Of a stretch of DNA of 12,124 nt, positions 1 to 10,772 are shown piece after piece. Every line of letters starts with the position of its first letter. The stretch's first letter is position 1. The stretch is from Gemmatimonadota bacterium (GTDB lineage: Bacteria; Gemmatimonadota; Gemmatimonadetes; Gemmatimonadales; GWC2-71-9): NCBI GenBank assembly GCA_003220855.1, contig QHTP01000072.1, forward strand, positions 1 to 12,124, written 5' to 3'. Position numbers and translations under genes: made by a program. A model generated the notes under the pieces. The model ran no database searches, was not told the origin of the DNA, and saw only the letters and a program-made list of their open reading frames with translations.

Positions 1-2
1 TG

Positions 3-2042
3 TCGCGCGAGCGACACTACGGTGGGATCACGACCGACAGCCTGGGCGAGAACAACATCATCGGCAAGAACATCATGCAGCAGCCGGTCGTGCCGATCTA
101 CGACATCAAGGGGAATTTCGCTTCCGGCAAGGCCGCCGGCCTTTCCAACCTGACCAATCCGCTCAAGATCGCCTTCGCCGGGAAGGACAACATCGTCACC
201 AACGACCGCATCTTCGGGAACACGTTCGCCGGTTTCGACGCCGGCCACGGCATCTCGCTCAAGACGCGGTTCGGGTTCGACCTGGGTCAAGGCTCATATC
301 ATGGTTTCTCGCCCATCACGCCCGAGAACTCGGAGGTGACCTCCGTCGACGGCATCAACGAGAACTACAACCTGTTCACGGACTGGACCTGGAGCAACAC
401 GCTGAACTATGCGCGGGCGGTGGGCCAGCACAACATGACCGTGCTGTTGGGGCAGGAAGCGAACAAGAACACCAATCGGTTCGAAGCCGGCAACTGTGCG
501 AACCTCCTCAACGAGAGCGTAGACTCGCGCTTCATCCAGGATGCCCTGTGTGACCCGACCACCAAGAACATCAACAGCTTCGGTACGGTCTCGGCCCTGC
601 TGTCCTTCTTCGGCAAGGCCGATTACAACTACGCCGAACGCTACTTTCTCAGCCTGACCGTGCGGCGCGACGGCTCGTCGAGGCTCGGGCCGACACACCG
701 GTGGGGCACGTTCCCGGCGGTCGCGGTGGGATGGCGCTTGTCCAACGAGCCGTTCTTCCCGAGCGGCGGGTTCTTCAACAACGCGATGCTCCGGTTCGGC
801 TATGGGGTCACCGGCAACCAGCAGATCCCGTCGGACCGCATCGTCAGCCAGCTGGGCGGCGACCGCGGCGACACCTTCTACGACATCGGCGGGGGATCGA
901 AAACGACGATCACGCCGGGAATCAAGTTCACCGCGCTCGGCAATACGGAACTCAAGTGGGAAGAAAACCGCTCGGCGAACGCCGGCCTGGACCTCGAGTT
1001 CAACCAGAGCAGGGGGTCGTTCAGCGTGGACGTGTATCAGCGCAACTCGAACAACCTGCTGTTCGATCCCCGCACCCCGGCCACGGCCGGGAGCGCCGCT
1101 CCGCCGATCGTGAACATCGGGAAGATGCGGAACCGGGGCGTCGAGTTCGCCATCGGGTACAAGGGCACCATCGGCGGGTCCACGCTCTGGACCGCGACGT
1201 TCAACGGCGCCCACTACAACAACAAGATCGTCCAGATCGACGGCACGTCGACGTTCTTCTTCCCGGCAAACATCATCCGGGATCAGAACCCCGTGATCGA
1301 CTCGGTGGGAGCGCCGATCGGCGCCTTCTTTGGCCTGGTCGCGAATGGGTACTACAAAGACTCGGCGGATGCCGCTCCCTACTGGGCGGACGGCGCCCGT
1401 CCGGGCCGGATCAAGTACGTGGATCTGAACGGGGACGGCCACATCACGTCCGCCGACCGGGCGATCATCGGCAGCCCCCACCCGGACTTCACCGCCGGCT
1501 TGGATCTCTCGCTGCGCCACGGCAACTGGGACGTGAGCGCCACGCTGTTCGGGACGGTCGGCAACAAGATCTTCAACGAGGAGAAGTACTGGTACGTGTT
1601 CCGGTACTTCGATACCAACGTTGTCAGCGATCGGCTGGCTAATTCCGTGGTGCTGGACGGGGTGTGCAACGACGTCGCCGCCATCTGCCCCGGGAAGGTG
1701 ACGAACCCGGGCGCCAAGTATCCCAGATTGGACTCTCAGGATGCCTTCAGCCGGCAGTTCTCGAGTTACTGGGTCGAGAGCGGGTCGTACCTGCGGCTGC
1801 GCAATATCCAGATCGGGTATAACGTGCCGCCCGCCCTGGTTCGCTGGATCCCGGCTGCCCGCGTCTACCTGCAGGCGGAGAATCTGTTTACCATTACGGG
1901 GTACTCGGGGCTCGATCCGTCCCTGCCGGTGCCGGACGTTTCCAACGCGGTCGGCGACGCGCGCGACCAGTACCACGGGATCGACCAGGGCGTCTATCCC
2001 AGCAACCGTATCATCACGATCGTAATCTCGGCCACGTTTTAG
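3..2042 (+). CDS. SusC/RagA-like TonB-dependent outer-membrane receptor, 5' end missing
   Basis: This is the C-terminal 679 residues of a SusC-type TonB-dependent receptor, the outer-membrane barrel that imports oligosaccharides or peptides using TonB energy. The frame is open to the window edge, and residues before the first ATG (position 75) already fit the family, so that ATG is internal and the gene starts upstream. The signal peptide, carboxypeptidase-like domain and plug lie outside the window. Visible family marks include the NTLNYAR...LLGQEAN strands, the FPAVAVGWRLSNE segment, GYGVTGNQQIP, an EF-hand-like loop DLNGDGHITSADR (1422-1460), the LRLRNIQIGYNVP strand near 1790-1830 and a terminal Phe in ISATF as a barrel-assembly signal. 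Two close Cys pairs (codons 495/549 and 1665/1686) could form loop disulfides. The reading frame is intact. The SusD gene starts 35 bases downstream and is surely co-transcribed. The substrate cannot be told from sequence. Confidence 0.93.
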   Translation, partial: SRERHYGGITTDSLGENNIIGKNIMQQPVVPIYDIKGNFASGKAAGLSNLTNPLKIAFAGKDNIVTNDRIFGNTFAGFDAGHGISLKTRFGFDLGQGSYHGFSPITPENSEVTSVDGINENYNLFTDWTWSNTLNYARAVGQHNMTVLLGQEANKNTNRFEAGNCANLLNESVDSRFIQDALCDPTTKNINSFGTVSALLSFFGKADYNYAERYFLSLTVRRDGSSRLGPTHRWGTFPAVAVGWRLSNEPFFPSGGFFNNAMLRFGYGVTGNQQIPSDRIVSQLGGDRGDTFYDIGGGSKTTITPGIKFTALGNTELKWEENRSANAGLDLEFNQSRGSFSVDVYQRNSNNLLFDPRTPATAGSAAPPIVNIGKMRNRGVEFAIGYKGTIGGSTLWTATFNGAHYNNKIVQIDGTSTFFFPANIIRDQNPVIDSVGAPIGAFFGLVANGYYKDSADAAPYWADGARPGRIKYVDLNGDGHITSADRAIIGSPHPDFTAGLDLSLRHGNWDVSATLFGTVGNKIFNEEKYWYVFRYFDTNVVSDRLANSVVLDGVCNDVAAICPGKVTNPGAKYPRLDSQDAFSRQFSSYWVESGSYLRLRNIQIGYNVPPALVRWIPAARVYLQAENLFTITGYSGLDPSLPVPDVSNAVGDARDQYHGIDQGVYPSNRIITIVISATF

Positions 2043-2061
2043 CGACTCGTCTTTAAACTCT

Positions 2062-2067
2062 GAAGGA
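2062..2067 (+). promoter_or_regulatory. Ribosome binding site of the SusD-like gene
   Basis: GAAGGA sits 10 bases before the ATG at 2078, in the 35-base gap after the SusC stop. It supports 2078 as the real start of the SusD-like lipoprotein, which is followed by a hydrophobic signal segment and a Cys. Confidence 0.55.
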
Positions 2068-2077
2068 CGGGAAGACG

Positions 2078-3733
2078 ATGAACACGCGAAAGTCGAACAG
2101 ACTGTTTATCGGGATGGCGATCGTGGCACTGGCGATCGGCGTCACGTACGCCTGCAAGGATTTCTTGAACACCACGCCCCAGGGGGTTCTGAATGAAGAT
2201 GCCCTGTCGACCGCGAGCGGCGCCTGGGCGACCAGGAACCCGTGAACGAGATCGAGATCTACCTCTGGTCCGCGGGTGACGTGCAGGACTACCTGAACCA
2301 GAAGTGGAGTCAGGTCTACGACGGTATATCGCGCGCCAACAACACGTTGCGCTTGTTGGAGAAGGTCCGCTCCTCGAAGCCGGGTGAGATCTCCGACGCG
2401 GAGGCGAACGGCATCCGGGGCGAGGCGATCTTCCTCCGGGCCCACTATCACTTCGAGGCGTATCGGATGTGGGAGAACATCCCCTATTACACCGAAACCG
2501 ACGTCGATTACAAGAAGAGCAACGTCGGTGTCGACGTGATCGGGAGCCTGGTGCGGGATCTCGACACGGCCGCGGCGCTGCTGGACGTGAAGCCGCGCAA
2601 TGGCGAGGTCGGCCGCGCGACATCCTGGACCGCCAAGGCGTACAAGGGGGACCGGCTTTACGGCGCTTCAGAATGGTCCGGAAACGATCCTCGCGTTCCA
2701 GGCCTCGATCCGGGACGGCGAGCCGAACGGCTGGAATTCGAACTGGGGTGAACGCCTGAATTTCCCGCACTCGGGCAGCCACTTCGGCTGCTGCGGCTTC
2801 CACCAGCCGTCGTTTGATCTGCTAAACTTCTTCCGGGTGGACTCGGCCGGGTTGCCGTTGGCGGTGACCAATTCCGCCTGGAACAACCCGGCGCGGCAGC
2901 CCGACTCGTTGGTCCCGCCGTCCGACACGGACAAGGTTTGGAAGGGCTTGAACTTTATCGGCGGCAACATGGCGCCGGTGGATCCGCGGCTCGACTGGAC
3001 GGCCGGTCGGGATAACGTGCCATACAAGGACTGGGGGCTTCACAATCGGTCGTGGATCCGGGATGCGTCGTACAGCGGTCCCTACAGCCCCAAGAAAAAC
3101 GTGCAGGAAAATGCCGCCAACGCCGAAGACAACGTCGGCTGGCAGACGACGCAGACGAACGATGTGAACATTCACATCTTCCGCTACGCCGACCTGTTGC
3201 TGCTGCTCGCCGAGGCGGAGGTCGAATCCCCCAATGGGTCCCTCGCGAATGCCCTCGCGATCGTGAATCAGATCAGAGCGCGGGCGGGGCAGGTCGCCCA
3301 AGGCTGTGGCAAGGGGTGGGATGCTGCATCGGATTCCACATTGAAGGCGACGTACCCTGCGTGTGCGGCCGATGAGCGCATGGCCGTGCCGATGGTCCAG
3401 GCCGGGGCGGTCGATTCGTTGCGGGAGCCCTGGGCGCTCTATCGTATCGGGCTGTATCCGTCGTTCCCGACTCAGGCCTACGCACGAACCGCGGTGCGGT
3501 ACGAACGGCGGCTCGAGCTAGCGATGGAGGGCCAGCACTTCTTCGACTTGCGGCGTTGGGGCGCGGCTGACACGGCGCTCGCCAACTACGTCGCGATCGA
3601 GGGGACGCGGATCCCCTACCTGCCGGGCGTAGTGTTTGCCGCGCGGAATCACCTGTATCCGATCCCGGCGCTCCAGGTCGAATTGAGCAAGGTCGGGAGT
3701 CAGGACATGCTGGTGCAAAACCCGGGTTGGTAG
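2078..3733 (+). pseudogene. SusD/RagB-like nutrient-binding lipoprotein, broken by two out-of-frame junctions
   Basis: SusD-like proteins are surface lipoproteins that cap the SusC barrel and bind the glycan. The start at 2078 gives a basic N-terminus, a hydrophobic stretch and a likely lipidated Cys at residue 26 (weak lipobox VTYAC) before the family motif DFLNTTPQG. This frame stops at 2243-2245 after 55 codons. Homology resumes in another frame near 2230 (DQEPVNEIE, then WSQVYDGISRANNTLR and GEAIFLRAHYHFEAYRMW) and runs to about 2646 (WTAKAYK). From about 2657 it returns to the first frame (TALQNGPETILAFQ) and continues to the stop at 3731-3733, with IFRYADLLLLLAEAE, YERRLELAMEGQHFFDLRRWG and NHLYPIP. 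At both junctions the family normally has several dozen more residues (from memory), so each looks like a deletion of length not divisible by three. The two shifts cancel. It may be a true pseudogene or an assembly error; as read, no intact SusD can be made. Confidence 0.85.
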
Positions 3734-3760
3734 CGGGGCGCTTCACGGCCGTCTGATCGT

Positions 3761-3794
3761 AAACGCCTGCAGGAAACCTTCCCTGCAGGCGTTT
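3761..3794. terminator. Bidirectional hairpin terminator between convergent genes
   Basis: A perfect 13-bp stem (3761-3773 with 3782-3794) closes an 8-base loop. It lies 27 bases after the SusD-like stop and just past the stop of the cytochrome gene coming from the other side. The right arm ends in a run of four T and the left arm begins with three A, so it can work on both strands, although the U tracts are short. Its place between two convergent gene ends is the strongest support. Confidence 0.8.
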
Positions 3795-3800
3795 TCGCTG

Positions 3801-4985
3801 TCATGGCAGCTGGAACTGCGGGTAGACCTTGATCCAGTGGGTGCGTACCTGCACCCGAATGTCATGGCCGCGCGACGTCGACAGGATCGTCTTCGACGTC
3901 AGCGCCGGCATGTGACAACCGACGCAGCGGCCAACCAAGCTCTGTCCGTGTCGAGGAAACAGGCCGCAGCTCTGCGCCGCATGGCAGCTGAGGCAGCGCC
4001 CTGAGAATTCCACGAGATCGCGCTGTTGCCGGTGGACGTCGTGGCAGGTGGCGCAGGTCATCAGCGAGGAACGGAAGCATCTGCTCCGTTCCAGCAGCGC
4101 CACCTGGTTGCCGTGCACGTCGATCGCGCCCGTATCGCTGCGAGCCAACCACTCAACCCGCCGCTCGAGCGGCTGCCCCGGTACATAGGAGAAGGCGGGT
4201 GTGCGTGGCGCCGCCACGCCAGCGTGACACAGCGCGCATCCATCCAGCTGGCGCGGGCGCGGCAGTCGTGCCGGGTTGACGATGGCGGGCGGTAGCACCG
4301 CGTGCAGCAGAGAGCGTTCGCGCCCCACGTGGTCCCGCCCCGCGCCATGACACGTTTCGCACGTGATTCCAAGCATCACGCCGGTGCGTCGATAGCGATT
4401 GATGACGGCAGGGTCGGCGGTCACCGCCTGAAAGCCGGACGCATGGCATTCCAGGCAACGTGGGGCGATCGGTCGCTCGAAGTAGGGTGTTCCGTCCGGG
4501 TACCCCGGGCTGTTCACCCACCCCACACCGGTCCAGTACGAGACGGGAAGTTGGTACAGCTGATCACCGGCGTGCCAATACAGGTACGACTGCCCTTTGC
4601 GCGAGCCGGTCACGAAGTCGATGCGCTCGGAGCGCATGGCGGTGTCGGGCGCGCGGCCCGTCACCGCGGTCTCGAAGAAGCCCGTCGCGGTCGAGTCCAT
4701 GCGGAAGTGCAGGGACGGATTCGACGTGCGCAGAACGTTCGCCCCCTGCGTAAAGCTGCCCGCAATGGCGTCGCGCGTCGCAGGCCTCGAGGTCAGGCGG
4801 TGGGCGGTCTGTTCGAAGCTCCCTTTCTCCCCATGACAGGAGAGGCACGCGGTGTCACCCGCGGCGTTGTCGGCGCGGACTGCCGCTGTCCGCCCCCGCA
4901 GCGCGAGGCGCCCGGCCGCGATGGCCCCGCCGGCGAGCAGCGCGAGCCCCGCGATCGTGACGAGCCAACGTGCGGAGGGTCGCAC
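3801..4985 (-). CDS. Seven-haem c-type cytochrome, membrane-anchored or exported
   Basis: The 394-residue protein has seven CXXCH haem-attachment motifs, with Cys-His at residues 47-51, 177-181, 209-213, 250-254, 311-315, 331-335 and 354-358. The N-terminus is basic (RPSAR) followed by a hydrophobic run at about 8-28, a signal peptide or single anchor, so the haem part is outside the cytoplasm as cytochrome c maturation demands. Between haems 1 and 2 is a haem-free domain with FVTGSRKGQSYLYW, LPVSYWTGVGWVNSPGY and RPIAPRCLECH; the tail ends in RTHWIKVYP. I have seen this arrangement in multihaem cytochromes of Acidobacteriota and Planctomycetota, often unnamed. The role is presumably electron transfer; partner and substrate are unknown. 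The start is GTG at 4985-4983, only 4 bases after the TAG of the upstream lipoprotein gene, with the AGGCGG-like ribosome site overlapping that stop, so translation is probably coupled. Nitrite or hydroxylamine chemistry is not supported. Confidence 0.9.
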   Translation of the reverse strand: MRPSARWLVTIAGLALLAGGAIAAGRLALRGRTAAVRADNAAGDTACLSCHGEKGSFEQTAHRLTSRPATRDAIAGSFTQGANVLRTSNPSLHFRMDSTATGFFETAVTGRAPDTAMRSERIDFVTGSRKGQSYLYWHAGDQLYQLPVSYWTGVGWVNSPGYPDGTPYFERPIAPRCLECHASGFQAVTADPAVINRYRRTGVMLGITCETCHGAGRDHVGRERSLLHAVLPPAIVNPARLPRPRQLDGCALCHAGVAAPRTPAFSYVPGQPLERRVEWLARSDTGAIDVHGNQVALLERSRCFRSSLMTCATCHDVHRQQRDLVEFSGRCLSCHAAQSCGLFPRHGQSLVGRCVGCHMPALTSKTILSTSRGHDIRVQVRTHWIKVYPQFQLP

Positions 4986-4989
4986 CCGC

Positions 4990-8361
<3,372 letters not shown>

Positions 8362-8471
8362 GCTCGCTCCGCGGGGTTCGGGGGCGGCTAGCATGGCGGG
8401 GGAACGATATCCCGTCAAGAGGGCGCCAGGGTAGCGCAACGACCCCGCGGGGCGTACGATTCCCGCCGCGC
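8362..8471. promoter_or_regulatory. Divergent intergenic region, probable promoters of both operons
   Basis: These 110 bases separate two divergent operons, so the promoters for the lipoprotein-cytochrome pair and for the glycosidase-symporter pair are expected here and may be jointly regulated. Visible elements are weak: a perfect 10-base palindrome CCCCGCGGGG (8443-8452), a TACGAT resembling a -10 box (8455-8460) shortly before the plus-strand ATG, and a TTGACG on the minus strand (8418-8413) resembling a -35 box without a good -10 partner. If TACGAT is used, the plus-strand message would have a leader of only a few bases, which fits the absence of a ribosome site before 8472. Confidence 0.4.
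8367..8370 (-). promoter_or_regulatory. Ribosome binding site of the FG-GAP lipoprotein gene
   Basis: On the minus strand GGAG lies 5 bases before the ATG at 8361-8359. Neither the ATG at 8439 nor that at 8334 has a comparable site at this spacing, which is why 8361 was taken as the start. Confidence 0.5.
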
Positions 8472-10772
8472 ATGCCTCTCCTCGCGGTGCTCTTCGCGGT
8501 CGCGTTGACTCGCGACACGGTGCCCCCCTACCTCGCGTTCCCGGAGCCGGGGCTCGACGACCCAGCCGCGTATGAAGGCTACCAGACCCGCGTGTACCAG
8601 GATGCGAGCGGCAACGCCTTCCAGGTCTACCTGAAGAGCACCGGACGGGTGGTCAACCTGTGGGCCGATGCGGCCAATGAGAGTGTCGGCTTCACCGTCC
8701 GTGATTCGACGGGCAAGCCCGCCGAGCTCGGCTGGGGTTCCTCCGGAGCTGCCGTGTCGCAGTCGCGCGAGGGCCGCACGCGGTCGCTGTCGTACGGTCT
8801 GGAGGCGCCGTCCGCGGTCAGGATCGGTCTCTTCCTGCTCGGCTCGATGCGCGTGGAACGAGACTTTGGCTACGCGCAGCACGATTCGCTGTCCCTGGAC
8901 GCGCCGGCGTTCATTCAGCCCGAGCTGTCGCAGTTGATCGAGCACATCGGGAAGCTGAAGGCGGCCGAGCGCGCGCGTCACCTGGCATTGCTCGGCGTGC
9001 GCACGGTCGGCGCGCTGCGCGCCCGTCTCTCCCCGCGGATCACCCTTCAGCACGGCGACACGGCCTGGACGGTCGAGGTCGAGCAGCCGAGCTTCGACGG
9101 CAAGAGCCACCTCTGGCTCGTCCTCGAGGGCGACGCGCGGGAGACGGTGCCCGCCGTGTCGGGCACCGTCGTCACCATCCGCCGTCCGGCGGGGGGCGCG
9201 GTGCGCTGGAGCGTGCGGGTGACCACGGACGCCCCCGCGCTGACCCCCCTGACGCGCCAGGAAATCTTCAACGACGAGTTTCACCGGTTCTATGCCCGGG
9301 TCCGGGCCGACACGGCGCATCCCGAGCGCTTCCGGCGGCTCGAGCGCGAGGTGCGCGGCTTCGAGTTGCTGTGCTATCGCGAGAAGATGATGGCCGGGTT
9401 GCCCAATTTCGCCACCTACTTCGGCCGCGACATGTTGATGGCGGCGCTGCTCATGCGGCCGGTGTGGTCGCCGGAGATGGCGGAGCACGTGATCGCCAGC
9501 GCGCTCGGCAAGCTCGCGCCCGACGGGGACGTGAGCCACGAGGAGGCGCTCGGCGGCCAGGCAATCCGCGAGCACGCCGCCGAGTACAACCGGCTGATGG
9601 CCGCGGGCCAGCTCGCCCGCGCGCGCGCGGAGCTCGCCAACCTCGCCGCCACCCGTGAGAACCACTCCATGGTGGACGACGACGTGCAGCTGCCGCTCGT
9701 CGCCGCCGACTACTTCGCGGACCCGCGCGTGCCGGCGGCCGAGAAGCGCCGCTTCCTGAGCGAGGAGCATCGGCTGGAGCGGCTGCTCGCCAATCTGGCG
9801 CTGGTGGCGCGCCGGGCGGCGCCGTACGCCCGCGATCCAGTGGCGACCAACCTGGTGAGTTTCCCCCGCGCATCCGATGGGATCTGGCGGTCCGCAAGCT
9901 GGCGCGACAGCCGCGTGGGGTACGGCGGCGGTCGCTTCGCCATGGACGTGAACGTCATCTGGATGCCGCGCGCCCTGGAGGCGGCGGGGACCATTCTTGA
10001 CGCGCTCAAAGGGCTCGGCGTCACACCAACGATCCGTGACGCAGCCCTCGCGCGATTCGCCCGCGATCGGGTGGCGCTCGCGCGGGCGGTAGCGGTGTGG
10101 CGCGACGCTGAACGGTATTTTCGGGTCGGGCTCCCCGGGCAGGACGCGGCGGCGCGCATCAGGGCCAGGCTGGAAGCTCTGCCCGAGGTTGAGCGCGGGT
10201 ACTGGGAGGGCGTTTCGTGGTTTACGATGTTGTCCCCCCGGGACACCGTGCGGTTTCTCGCCCTGTCGCTCGATGCGGCCGGGCAGCCGATTCCTATCGT
10301 GAACACCGATCCCGCCATGCTGCTGCTGGTCGATTCCCTCAGCACGAATCGGGTGAGCGAGCTGATCGCTCCGATCATGGTGAAATATCCCGTCGGCCTG
10401 TTCGTGAACGACCTTGGCCCCCTGGTAGCCAACGATGCCTATGCGACGCGTCCGGTGTGGGACGCGTTTCGCGCGGATCGCTATCACTCCCCGACCGTCG
10501 TCTGGGGACGTGACGTGAACATCCTCCTGGCGGGGCTGGCGCGTCAGATACGCGGCGCCGCGCCGGGGTCGGACGTCGGCTTTCTCAAGGACGCAGTGCA
10601 GCGGATCGTCACTGCCGTGGACAGCTCCGGCCTGCGACACGCAGAGCTGTGGAGCTCCCGGATCGACAATGGGAGGCTGGCGCCGATCCGCTACGGCACC
10701 AGCTCGGACGTGCAGCTGTGGAGCCTGACCGACCTCGCTGTCCAATACCTCCTCAACCCCCCAACACCATGA
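8472..10772 (+). CDS. Exported protein resembling six-hairpin glycosidases (debranching-enzyme C-terminal type)
   Basis: The 766-residue protein begins with a short hydrophobic segment (MPLLAVLFAVALT) that may be a signal peptide, although it lacks the usual basic start. Residues about 30-260 look beta-rich; the rest is mainly helical. Several motifs recall the alpha/alpha-barrel domain of amylo-alpha-1,6-glucosidases and relatives: GLPNFATYFGRDMLMAALLM (309-328), DVSHEEALGG (353-362), SWRDSRVGYGGGRFAMDVNVIW (476-497) and YHSPTVVWGRDVNILLAGL (671-689). Acidic residues in these blocks (D320, E357/E358, D478, D492, D681) are candidates for catalysis, but I cannot assign acid and base. The role suggested is hydrolysis of an alpha-glucan or other glycoside outside the cytoplasm, feeding the coupled symporter. 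There is no ribosome site before the ATG at 8472. The stop overlaps the next start (ATGA at 10769-10772). The family is a structural guess; the gene being real is near certain from its length and context. Confidence 0.6.
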   Translation: MPLLAVLFAVALTRDTVPPYLAFPEPGLDDPAAYEGYQTRVYQDASGNAFQVYLKSTGRVVNLWADAANESVGFTVRDSTGKPAELGWGSSGAAVSQSREGRTRSLSYGLEAPSAVRIGLFLLGSMRVERDFGYAQHDSLSLDAPAFIQPELSQLIEHIGKLKAAERARHLALLGVRTVGALRARLSPRITLQHGDTAWTVEVEQPSFDGKSHLWLVLEGDARETVPAVSGTVVTIRRPAGGAVRWSVRVTTDAPALTPLTRQEIFNDEFHRFYARVRADTAHPERFRRLEREVRGFELLCYREKMMAGLPNFATYFGRDMLMAALLMRPVWSPEMAEHVIASALGKLAPDGDVSHEEALGGQAIREHAAEYNRLMAAGQLARARAELANLAATRENHSMVDDDVQLPLVAADYFADPRVPAAEKRRFLSEEHRLERLLANLALVARRAAPYARDPVATNLVSFPRASDGIWRSASWRDSRVGYGGGRFAMDVNVIWMPRALEAAGTILDALKGLGVTPTIRDAALARFARDRVALARAVAVWRDAERYFRVGLPGQDAAARIRARLEALPEVERGYWEGVSWFTMLSPRDTVRFLALSLDAAGQPIPIVNTDPAMLLLVDSLSTNRVSELIAPIMVKYPVGLFVNDLGPLVANDAYATRPVWDAFRADRYHSPTVVWGRDVNILLAGLARQIRGAAPGSDVGFLKDAVQRIVTAVDSSGLRHAELWSSRIDNGRLAPIRYGTSSDVQLWSLTDLAVQYLLNPPTP

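Noticed and set aside
294..1976. A 560-codon open frame antisense to SusC
   Set aside because: Low-complexity, motif-free antisense shadow of a clear TonB-dependent receptor.
2213..2660. Programmed frameshifting as an explanation for the SusD frame changes
   Set aside because: No slippery heptamer with a downstream structure was seen at either junction, and family residues appear to be missing at both, which frameshifting alone cannot explain.
2242..2751. A GTG at 2242 as the start of a separate small gene
   Set aside because: The residues just before it (DQEP) already match SusD, and the protein is an internal SusD segment; it is a fragment of the broken gene, not a new one.
8362..8439. 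Extension of the FG-GAP lipoprotein to the ATG at 8439
   Set aside because: It would place 26 extra residues ahead of the signal segment and lacks a ribosome site; the ATG at 8361 has GGAG at good spacing.
8415..10745. A 776-codon open frame on the minus strand, antisense to the glycosidase-like gene
   Set aside because: It is rich in Arg, Gly, Pro and His with no motifs, mirrors the plus-strand gene over its whole length and is explained by GC-rich codon bias; the plus-strand frame has domain motifs and an overlap with the symporter.
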